This document shows, piece after piece, positions 17,557 to 24,885 of a stretch of DNA of 64,000 nucleotides. Under the pieces are notes generated by a model, which saw only the letters and a list, made by a program, of their open reading frames with translations, was not told the origin of the DNA and did not search any database. The first letter of the stretch is position 1. The number at the start of each line of letters is the position of its first letter. The position numbers and the translations under genes were made by a program. This DNA is from Chromatiaceae bacterium (GTDB taxonomy: Bacteria > Pseudomonadota > Gammaproteobacteria > Chromatiales > Chromatiaceae), in assembly GCA_024235175.1 (NCBI GenBank), contig JACKMX010000003.1, positions 310,001 to 374,000 of the forward strand. The letters run 5' to 3'.

Positions 17557-19376
17557 AAAGCAAGCGTCTGTTGACCGGTGGGGAGAGGAAGATCCGCAAT
17601 GCCCTGATAGGATCTGCACTCACGTTTGTCGTCGTCGCGCTGATCGTCTGGAGCGGCGCCCTATGGTACCGGTCGTCCAAAAATCAGATTCAACCAATTC
17701 ATGAGGCGGAAGTCCGTGCGCCGGTGGCAGAGCGTGCGGATAGGGAAGATCCCAAGGTGGTAATTCCGTTCAGAGACATCACCCACGAGGCCGGTATCGG
17801 TTTTGTTCACGTCAACGGGGCATACGGAGAACGTCTGATGCCCGAAACCATCGGCAGCGGCGTTGCGTTTCTCGACTATGATGGAGACGGAGACCAGGAT
17901 CTGTTTTTTGTCAATTTCAATTACTGGCCCGGCCACGAGGGGCGTGAGCGTCCGCGTCACGCACTTTATGCCAACGATGGATCGGGTCATTTCCGGGATG
18001 TAACAGTTCAGTCCGGAATGGATTTCAGTGACTACGGCATGGGTGTTGCCGTTGGCGACTATGATGGAGACGGACGTCAGGATCTCTATCTTACCAGCCT
18101 GGGCAGAAACCGGCTTCTGCATAACGAAGGCGGACGTTTCCGGGAGACCACGGATCACGCCGGAGTTGCGGGCGGAGATAATGAGTGGAGCACCAGTGCA
18201 GCGTTCCTGGATTATGACCGGGACGGCGACCTGGATCTGTTTGTTGCCAATTATGTGAAGTGGTCGCGCAAGGACGATCTGGAGATTGACTTCAGACTGA
18301 CCGGCTTGGGCAGGGCTTACGGGGCGCCCAATCACTTTATCGGCACGCACAACCGACTTTACCGAAACGAGGGAGACGGGCGTTTTACCGATGTGTCGCG
18401 CATTGCGGGGATTCAGGTGATCGACGAGGCCAACGAAAAACCGGTGGGTAAAGGATTGGGAGTCTCTCCGGTGGACTATGACCGGGACGGCTGGGTCGAT
18501 TTGATCGTTGCCAACGATACCGTGCGTAATTTTCTCTACCATAACCGGGGGGATGGCAGTTTCGAGGAGATCGGCACCCTGGAGGGAATAGCTTATGACC
18601 GTGACGGCAAGGCGACCGGGGCGATGGGTATAGATAGCGCCTACTTCCGAAACAGTTCTGATCTGGGCATAGGAATAGGAAACTTTGCAAATGAGATGAC
18701 CTCGCTTTTCGTTACCGCAGAGGGGCGCCCACCATTTGCGGATGAGTCCGCGCTGGTTGGTCTGGGTCCTGATACCCGGTTGGCACTGACCTTCGGGCTT
18801 CTCTTCTTCGATGCAGATCTGGACGGGCGTCTGGATCTGCTTCAGGTTAACGGCCATCTTGAACATGAGATCAACAAGGTCCAACCCAGTCAGCACTACG
18901 CTCAGCCGGCGCAGCTTTTCTGGAATTGTGGAGAGGAGTGCAGCAATCTGTTTCATTTGGTCGAAGCGTCAGGCGACCTTTCAAAACCGATGGTGGCGCG
19001 CGGTGCCGCCTATGCTGATATCGATGCCGATGGGGATCTGGATCTGGTGGTCACCCAGAATGGCAGCGAAGCCCGGCTGTTTCGCAACGACCAGCAGAGC
19101 GGCAACCATTGGTTGCGACTGAAGTTGATCAGCAACACGGACCAGAATCTGGATGCGATCGGTGCGCGTATAGAACTTACTGCCGCAGGAGTAACACAGC
19201 ACAGGGTTGTTATGCCCACGCGCAGTTTCATGTCCCAGGTGGAGATGGTGGTGACTTTCGGACTGGGGCGCGTGGATTCCGTGGACAGGTTAACAATCAT
19301 CTGGCCGGACTCCACTCGCCAGGAGGTGTTGTTTCCGCGGATAGATCAACTGCTTGAAATCAGAAGAAGCTCATGA
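17553..19376 (+). CDS. FG-GAP/VCBS and ASPIC-UnbV (CRTAC1-like) protein
   Basis: This 607-residue protein has one N-terminal membrane segment (about 10-33) and then a large exported beta-propeller-type region. At least six DxDxDGxxDL calcium motifs are readable, including DYDGDGDQDL, DYDGDGRQDL, DYDRDGDLDL, DYDRDGWVDL, DADLDGRLDL and DIDADGDLDL. The C-terminal segment (VVMPTRSFMSQ to LTIIWPDS) is an ASPIC/UnbV domain. Bacterial CRTAC1-like proteins have no established function; they look like calcium-dependent binding scaffolds. The GTG start lies in a GTGA overlap with the cytochrome gene, so the two are made together. Confidence 0.88.
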   Translation: MKSKRLLTGGERKIRNALIGSALTFVVVALIVWSGALWYRSSKNQIQPIHEAEVRAPVAERADREDPKVVIPFRDITHEAGIGFVHVNGAYGERLMPETIGSGVAFLDYDGDGDQDLFFVNFNYWPGHEGRERPRHALYANDGSGHFRDVTVQSGMDFSDYGMGVAVGDYDGDGRQDLYLTSLGRNRLLHNEGGRFRETTDHAGVAGGDNEWSTSAAFLDYDRDGDLDLFVANYVKWSRKDDLEIDFRLTGLGRAYGAPNHFIGTHNRLYRNEGDGRFTDVSRIAGIQVIDEANEKPVGKGLGVSPVDYDRDGWVDLIVANDTVRNFLYHNRGDGSFEEIGTLEGIAYDRDGKATGAMGIDSAYFRNSSDLGIGIGNFANEMTSLFVTAEGRPPFADESALVGLGPDTRLALTFGLLFFDADLDGRLDLLQVNGHLEHEINKVQPSQHYAQPAQLFWNCGEECSNLFHLVEASGDLSKPMVARGAAYADIDADGDLDLVVTQNGSEARLFRNDQQSGNHWLRLKLISNTDQNLDAIGARIELTAAGVTQHRVVMPTRSFMSQVEMVVTFGLGRVDSVDRLTIIWPDSTRQEVLFPRIDQLLEIRRSS

Positions 19377-19386
19377 GAGACGAGCG

Positions 19387-21084
19387 ATGAGGCTGAATTC
19401 ACATTGCCATGGCGTACGTCGGGCGACATACGGGTTATTGATAGCTCTGTTTGCCGGGTTTATCGCTGCGAGTGCCCGCGGGGATGCGCTTTCACAACTG
19501 CCGGAGCTTTGGAAAAATCGTCTGCAGCAACTGCCCGAGGTGGATATGACCGGTGCAGAGTCCTACGCCCGTGAGTCCATCCGGGAGTCCCGGGCCGAAC
19601 TCGACCACCTCTTGTCAGATGATCAGACAGGCACCAGGGAGCTTGCAGGGGGTTATGGCCGTCTGGGCGCCCTTTATCAGGTTTATGATCTCGCATCTTC
19701 GGCGGAGACCGCTTTTCGCAATGCAATGGAGTTGGATCCCGAGAATTTTCGCTGGGTATACTACGCGGGTTACCATGCCGGTAAGTCAGGCCAGCATGAG
19801 GAGGCGATCAGGCTCTTCCGGAAAGCAGCGCTTCTGAATCCTGATTATCCAGCCGTTGGATTGCGGCTGGGTGAAAGCCTGCTTGAGCTTAGCCTGCTAG
19901 GCGAAGCGGCAGATGTATTGCTGGCTGCCGCAAAGGAATCCGGCCTGCGCGCGAGGGCGCTCTACCATCTGGCGCAGATCGACCTTCTTCAGCACCATTA
20001 CGATCAGGCAATAGAAAAACTCGAGGAACTGCTCCGGCTGGATCCGGAAGCGGATCAGGCCCACTATCCGCTGGCACGGGCGTGGAGGGCGAAAAATGAT
20101 ATCGAGCAGTCCGTGAAACACATGGCAGCGAGGGGCAACAGGCTGCCAGTAGTGAATGATCCGATGATAGAGGAGCTGCAGAGTCTGAATCAGGGCGCAC
20201 GGCGCTTTTTCTCTCAGGGATTGAGGGCGAGCCACACGCAGGATTTTACCGCCGCCGCAGCTGATTTCGAGCGCGGTCTGGAGATTGAACCGGAAAATAA
20301 CGATGCACGAGTGAGTCTGGCGCGAGCGCTTTATCTCTCCGGTAAGCCGGATCTGGCGGCGCGGCAGTTGGATAAGGTGATTTCAGAGGATTCCGGACAC
20401 ACTCTTGCCCGCTTTCTATCAGGTGTTCTGTCGGCGGACGCGAATAATCCGGAAATGGCTGCAACGCAATTCGAGGCGGTGCTCAAACAGGAGCCAAACC
20501 ATTACGGCGCCCATTTTTGTCTCGCCACATTACTTTTCAATGCGGCGGATTTTGCGAAAGCGGCGGTGCACTATCGCCTGGCTTTACTGGCAAACCCGGA
20601 TATCCCGCCAGCCCGCCTTTATCTGCTGCTCGCCTTAAAGCTGTCGGGAGCCCCCGATTCCCAGATAAGCAGGCAGTTGCAGGAGTTATCGGCAGCGCAT
20701 CCTGAACAGCAGATTTTGCGCTATGTTTTGATTCGTCTGCTCGCTTTGAGCGATACCCCAGGTGAACGCGATTTGGAACGCGCCCGCCTGCTGATAAACG
20801 AGTTGGTGCAGGAGGCGTTTATTCCGCCTCACGTGGAACTGCAGGCTCTGGTCGCTGCCGCCATCGGCAATTTCGAGCAAGCAGCCGAGTTGCAGAACCA
20901 GGTACTGCAAGCGATGATTTGGGCTGGAGACGGGATCTATCAGCGGGCTCAAACGGCGCTTACTGCGTACCAACGGCAAGAGATGCCCGCCGCCGTCTGG
21001 TACCGGGAGGAGATCATGCTGCGGCCGCCTGGGATCAATACATCTTTACTGTTCAGGGAGTATCCGACGCCGGTGCCCTACTAG
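19387..21084 (+). CDS. Exported TPR-repeat protein of the cytochrome-CRTAC1 trio
   Basis: This protein of about 565 residues has a signal-like N-terminus (hydrophobic YGLLIALFAGFIAASARG) followed by many tetratricopeptide repeats such as AFRNAMELDPENFRW, AIRLFRKAALLNPDYP and DFERGLEIEPENNDAR. The ATG at 19387 follows GAGACGAGCG and gives a proper signal peptide. A TTG at 19354, inside the CRTAC1 gene, would add 11 residues. It probably acts as a periplasmic or outer-surface scaffold for its two neighbours. Its TAG stop is the first triplet of the terminal inverted repeat of the element at 21082, so the original C-terminus may have been altered by that insertion. Confidence 0.82.
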   Translation: MRLNSHCHGVRRATYGLLIALFAGFIAASARGDALSQLPELWKNRLQQLPEVDMTGAESYARESIRESRAELDHLLSDDQTGTRELAGGYGRLGALYQVYDLASSAETAFRNAMELDPENFRWVYYAGYHAGKSGQHEEAIRLFRKAALLNPDYPAVGLRLGESLLELSLLGEAADVLLAAAKESGLRARALYHLAQIDLLQHHYDQAIEKLEELLRLDPEADQAHYPLARAWRAKNDIEQSVKHMAARGNRLPVVNDPMIEELQSLNQGARRFFSQGLRASHTQDFTAAAADFERGLEIEPENNDARVSLARALYLSGKPDLAARQLDKVISEDSGHTLARFLSGVLSADANNPEMAATQFEAVLKQEPNHYGAHFCLATLLFNAADFAKAAVHYRLALLANPDIPPARLYLLLALKLSGAPDSQISRQLQELSAAHPEQQILRYVLIRLLALSDTPGERDLERARLLINELVQEAFIPPHVELQALVAAAIGNFEQAAELQNQVLQAMIWAGDGIYQRAQTALTAYQRQEMPAAVWYREEIMLRPPGINTSLLFREYPTPVPY

Positions 21085-21329
21085 CCCGCATCCGTCACCA
21101 GGATCCGGAATTTTGGGGCGATTTGGCAAAGCAGGTTGAGCGATCGTCCGCCAAACCATAGCCGTAGCTATGGTTTAAGGAAGATCGCTCAAGATGCGCA
21201 GCCAAATCGTTCCAAAAACCGGATAGAACAGTGTGTAAATTCACCAGCACGAGTAAAATGAACGTAATTTGCTGTTTTATATATATTATTTGACATATCT
21301 TCGGTTCGCCTGGTGATGGATGCGGGCTA
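21082..21329. repeat. MITE-like hairpin element, copy A
   Basis: This 248-bp non-coding element is bounded by 21-bp terminal inverted repeats (21082-21102 and 21309-21329, one mismatch). Inside lies a 118-bp imperfect hairpin, 21105-21222, with arms of roughly 55 bases and a CTATGG-type centre, so the core would fold into one long stem as RNA or single-stranded DNA. The 3' third is AT-rich. It starts at the stop codon of the TPR gene. No transposase is encoded. Copy B follows immediately in opposite orientation. Confidence 0.75.
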
Positions 21330-21343
21330 GCCCGCATCCATCA
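21314..21343. repeat. Perfect 30-bp palindrome at the junction of copies A and B
   Basis: TGATGGATGCGGGCT is followed directly by its reverse complement. It is formed by the right end of copy A meeting the left end of copy B. Confidence 0.85.
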
Positions 21344-21573
21344 TCGGTCTGACCCTGAATGCATGAATAGTAATTTTTGATTAACGACTTATCATTAAAA
21401 TGCTTGTACAGTCCACATTACACTCTGTCTTATCCGGTTTTTGGACCAATCTGGCTTTGCATCTTGACCGATCCTCCTTACACCATAGCTACTGCTATGC
21501 TTTTGCGGATGATCGATCAACCTGCTTCGCCAGCTTGTCCCAAAATTCCGCATCCCGGTGATAGATGCGGGCT
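21329..21573. repeat. MITE-like hairpin element, copy B (inverted)
   Basis: This element is about 245 bp. Its reverse complement matches copy A over the terminal repeats and the hairpin core (core at about 21434-21550), while the AT-rich arm next to the junction has diverged. The left end shares the TAGCCCGCATCC palindrome with copy A; the right end is the related GATGCGGGCT at 21564-21573. No open reading frame in it looks like a gene. Confidence 0.7.
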
Positions 21574-21619
21574 CGTACTCCTTCAAGGTGATAAGTACGG
21601 GTTCCACATCCCCGATAAT

Positions 21620-21850
21620 CGGGGGTCAGAGTAAAATTAAATTGGCATTGTAACTATTCAGCTTGATGGCCAAACAACCTTTGGTGCCGTTGAGAACCGT
21701 TGTTTTTGGAGGAAACGTCGACGGCAAGGATGCCGTCGTCGAGCCTACAAGGATGTATTCACGGCGTTCTCCGGAAGAAATATCGGTTCTCAATGGCATT
21801 TGGCGCCGAGCTGAATAGTTACTTGGCATTTAATTTTACTCTGACCCCCG
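21620..21850. mobile_element. 231-bp MITE/REP-like element with long terminal inverted repeats
   Basis: The ends are inverted repeats of about 42 bp. Both begin CGGGGGTCAGAGTAAAATTA when read inwards and both reach the shared inner motif TAACTATTCAGCT. The left end also completes a CCCCGAT-A-ATCGGGG palindrome at 21610-21624. The middle carries a GACGGCA...TGCCGTC hairpin (about 21720-21741), a motif type seen in REP-like elements mobilised by RAYT (Y1) transposases. No transposase gene is present here. It ends 23 bp from the stop codon of the sulfur globule protein gene, which lies on the other strand. Confidence 0.7.
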
Positions 21851-21872
21851 TTTATCCACTATTTAGCCAATG

Positions 21873-22196
21873 CTATTTCTCTTTGCTGGATGGTGCCTGG
21901 GGCTGCACTACCGCGGGAACTCCCCAACCGGGATATCCCCAGCCGCCGTACGGATAGCCCCCCCAGCCGCCGCCGTACGGATAGCCCCAACCACCACCAT
22001 AGGGGTAGCCATAGCCATAGCCGTAACCACCATAGTACGGATAGCCATACCCACCCCAATAGGGGTAGCCGCCGCCGTACCAGGGACCACCGCCCCAGGG
22101 GCCCCACCCACTACCCCACCAGGCGTTGGCCGGAGTTGAAAGAAGTGCAAAAGAGCCGAGCATGAAAGCGCCGGCGATTGTCGCAAGTTTTTTCAT
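21873..22196 (-). CDS. sgp: Sulfur globule protein (Gly/Tyr/Trp-rich)
   Basis: This 107-residue precursor has a clear Sec signal peptide (about 25 residues, ending ANA). The mature region of about 82 residues is almost wholly Gly, Tyr, Trp and Pro in short repeats such as GGGYPYWGGYGYPYYGG. This is the composition of the envelope proteins (SgpA/SgpB, CV1/CV2) that coat periplasmic sulfur globules in Allochromatium and relatives. GAGGGAGGT lies upstream of the ATG, a very strong RBS that suits an abundant structural protein. No cysteine is present. It stands alone, flanked by the element at 21620 and the hybrid kinase. Confidence 0.85.
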   Translation of the reverse strand: MKKLATIAGAFMLGSFALLSTPANAWWGSGWGPWGGGPWYGGGYPYWGGYGYPYYGGYGYGYGYPYGGGWGYPYGGGWGGYPYGGWGYPGWGVPAVVQPQAPSSKEK

Positions 22197-22267
22197 TTAA
22201 TACCTCCCTCGTCAATATTCCCTCTTATCGAGTTTTGTATTACCCAGCTATTAACCGGGTAAGTTCA

Positions 22268-22273
22268 ATTATA
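22268..22273 (-). promoter_or_regulatory. Candidate -10 box for the sulfur globule protein gene
   Basis: A perfect TATAAT on the minus strand lies 72 bp before the ATG at 22196, but no good -35 box is seen at the right distance. The surrounding 22197-22399 gap is AT-rich and shows nothing else. Confidence 0.3.
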
Positions 22274-22399
22274 TTCAGTATTTGATTCTTTTCTACTGTA
22301 TTGTCTGAAAAAGAGGTCCGGGATCAAAACAGACGCCGATCTGACGCTTCTCCGGGGGTATGCTTAAATGAAAACCTTTGTGTTTTTAATATTCGATTT

Positions 22400-24754
22400 T
22401 CAGCTGTGGGAAGGAGAGAGGATCTCGTGAAGCAGTGTAAGCAGTTTTTCTGAATCTATGGGTTTGCTGAGATAGTGGATGCTTTGCTTTTCCGCGCTTT
22501 CGCTGTCGATCTTTTCACTGTATCCAGTACAGAGAATGACCGGCAGCCCGGGCTCTTTTTCACGTACCAGACCGATAAGGTCCATTCCGGAGAGCCCTGG
22601 CATGGTCTGGTCGGTCAACAGCAGCGAGAAACTCCCACTGTTCTCCTGGAACTCATTCAGCGCTTTCAGGCTGTCGGAGAAAATCTTTGACCGGTAATTG
22701 TAGAGTTCCAGCAACTCGCCCAGATAGAGGCCCAGTTTAGGTTCGTCGTCCACCACCAAAAGTTGTTCACCATGACCCTGGCGCAGCGCTTTGCGCATGG
22801 TTTCGGGAGCCGGTGTCAGTTGCTGCGGCATTTGCAATGGAGGAAATAACAGCTGAAATTTGGAGCCAATGCCTTCTTGGGTATCAACCAAAATGTGCCC
22901 TCCATGATTCTGGATGATACTGCTTATCACAGCGAGACCCATGCCGGTTCCCTTGCCTTGGCCTTTGGTGGTAAAAAAGGGCTCGAATATTCGCGGGAGC
23001 AGCGCTTTGTCAATGCCTTCGCCGTTATCCGATACCGAAAGCTCAATCCACTCCCCCTCCACCCGCCTGAAACAGGCGGCGCACTCACTACCCGGGATTA
23101 CCGTTTTTTTCAACTTGACCCGGAGTTCACCGAAACCATCCATCGCGTCGCGTGCGTTGATGCTCAGGTTCATCAGAAGTTGATGAAACTGAATTGGGTC
23201 CATCATCACTTCGGGTAGACTCTCTTCCAGTTCAACCTTGAGCTCAATGGTCGATGGAAGGGTTGAGCGCAGCATTTTCAGGTCTTCCTTGACCAGCGGG
23301 TAGAGTTGCAGTGGTTTGGACTCAATCCTGTCGGCACGGCTGAAAGTGAGCAGCTGAGAAACCAGTTTTTTCGCTCTCTCCCCCGCCTTTTTGGCCTGAT
23401 CCAGATATTGGTTGCTTTTGTCCGCATCTATGCCGGTAAACCCGGCCAGATCGAGAAAGCCCAGAATAATACCCAGCTGATTGTTGAAGTCGTGGGCTAT
23501 ACCGCCCGTGAGTTGTCCAATCGCATCCATTTTATGCGCCTGTTGGAGTTCGCGGTTGAGGCGGTCGCGTTCAGACTCAGATTTTTTTCTTTCGGTTACA
23601 TCCAGTACCGTGCCTACGAATTTGAACGGGCGGCCATCCGGGCCGAAGTCAGCGGCGCTGTCCACCTGTATCCAGCGCTGCTCTCCACCTGGTTTGAGCA
23701 AGCGATACTCCACGGGTGAGATATTCCAGCCCGGTTTCAGCGCAAGCAGTTGCTCCTGATACCTGTCATGTGCTTTTTGGTCATCTGGATGCACCCAGGA
23801 ACGCAGCAGCTCCGGGGTTATCTGCATGGCCTGGGGTTCGCGTCCAAAAATCCGGTATAGCTCATCTGACCATTCGATGTGTCTGTCAACAACGTGGTAT
23901 GACCAGTTTCCGAGATGGGCGATCTGCTGGGCACGAGCCAACACGCTACGGCTCTCCCGCAATGCATTTTCGGTCCGTTTGATGCAGCTGAAATCGGAGA
24001 AAACGCCTACATAATGGGTGACAGTTCCGCTGCTGTCGAAGATTGGGTTGATGGATAGCCTTTCAGGGTAGATTTCCCCGTTTTTTCGCCGGTTCCAGAT
24101 CTCACCCTGCCAGTATCCGGTGTGTTGAATGTCTTTCCATAATTTTTTGTAGAACTCTTTTCCGTGCCGGCCGGAGCTCAGGATCGACGCCTTACTTCCT
24201 ATGGCTTCCTGCTCGGAATAGCCGGTGATGCTGGTAAAGGCAGGATTGATTGAAACTATGACCGATTTGGTATCCGTCAACATGATACCTTCGTTGGTGT
24301 GCTCAATGATCGCCTGAGCCTGGCGCAGCCCCACTTCCGCAAGCTGCTTTTTCCGCGTCAGCTCTTGCTCTACCCGGGCCCGGGCCAGTGCCATCCTGAT
24401 CATGAACTCCAATTCGGTCTGACGGTATGGTTTCTGCAAGTAACCGAAAGGGCGTACCTGCTCGGCGCGCAGCAGCAGATTGTCACTCATATGGGAGGTG
24501 ATAAAGATCGTGGGGATATTCTTGCTGTTTTGGATACGCCGTACTGCTTCGATGCCGTCTATCTCTCCAGGCAATACAATATCTGCCAGTACCAGGTCGA
24601 TCTGTTCGTTTCCGGCTTTCTCGATCGCCGCGTTACCGGAAGTGACTATGTCGGCGATCCGGTATCCCGCTTTTCGAAGATGCAGTTTCAGGTATTCCGC
24701 TTCAAGCGGTTCATCTTCAATAATGAGGATGTGAGCATTGGACACTATAACCAC
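22400..24754 (-). CDS. Hybrid histidine kinase REC-PAS-PAS-HisKA-HATPase-REC
   Basis: This 784-residue cytoplasmic kinase has no membrane segment. An N-terminal receiver (about 8-125) carries EDE and phosphoacceptor Asp58. Two PAS domains follow (about 150-260 and 275-395, the second with a PAC end). The HisKA box is GQLTGGIAHDFNNQ (His near 426). The HATPase has DNGEGID and FTTKGQGKGTGMGL, and a C-terminal receiver (about 665-780) has DDEP and LLTDQTMPG. It begins at GTG 24754. It is divergent from an Hpt-REC-REC-GGDEF gene 131 bp away and has no Hpt of its own, so that protein is a natural phosphorelay partner. Confidence 0.88.
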   Translation of the reverse strand: MVIVSNAHILIIEDEPLEAEYLKLHLRKAGYRIADIVTSGNAAIEKAGNEQIDLVLADIVLPGEIDGIEAVRRIQNSKNIPTIFITSHMSDNLLLRAEQVRPFGYLQKPYRQTELEFMIRMALARARVEQELTRKKQLAEVGLRQAQAIIEHTNEGIMLTDTKSVIVSINPAFTSITGYSEQEAIGSKASILSSGRHGKEFYKKLWKDIQHTGYWQGEIWNRRKNGEIYPERLSINPIFDSSGTVTHYVGVFSDFSCIKRTENALRESRSVLARAQQIAHLGNWSYHVVDRHIEWSDELYRIFGREPQAMQITPELLRSWVHPDDQKAHDRYQEQLLALKPGWNISPVEYRLLKPGGEQRWIQVDSAADFGPDGRPFKFVGTVLDVTERKKSESERDRLNRELQQAHKMDAIGQLTGGIAHDFNNQLGIILGFLDLAGFTGIDADKSNQYLDQAKKAGERAKKLVSQLLTFSRADRIESKPLQLYPLVKEDLKMLRSTLPSTIELKVELEESLPEVMMDPIQFHQLLMNLSINARDAMDGFGELRVKLKKTVIPGSECAACFRRVEGEWIELSVSDNGEGIDKALLPRIFEPFFTTKGQGKGTGMGLAVISSIIQNHGGHILVDTQEGIGSKFQLLFPPLQMPQQLTPAPETMRKALRQGHGEQLLVVDDEPKLGLYLGELLELYNYRSKIFSDSLKALNEFQENSGSFSLLLTDQTMPGLSGMDLIGLVREKEPGLPVILCTGYSEKIDSESAEKQSIHYLSKPIDSEKLLTLLHEILSPSHS

Positions 24755-24885
24755 CTTCCCCTGGCGGGACGTTCACCCGGCTTCCTCCTGAGCTTAGAGT
24801 ATAGTGCTATTTAGATCTTTGCCAACAAAGGGTTAGAGGTACAGGTATGAGGTATAATTCCAGCTGCTGTTCGGGAGGCCGCTGA

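Noticed and set aside
17661..18956. Minus-strand open frame opposite the CRTAC1-like gene
   Set aside because: The repetitive VxVxxIxxE pattern is the mirror of the DxDxDG calcium repeats, not a real gene.
21082..21573. CRISPR-like or tRNA-like structure in the repeat region
   Set aside because: There are only two inverted copies, no regular spacers and no tRNA cloverleaf; the terminal inverted repeats fit a MITE-like element.
21870..22165. Plus-strand frames over the sulfur globule gene rich in Thr, His or Arg
   Set aside because: Complement frames of the low-complexity Gly/Tyr repeats; the minus frame has a signal peptide and RBS.
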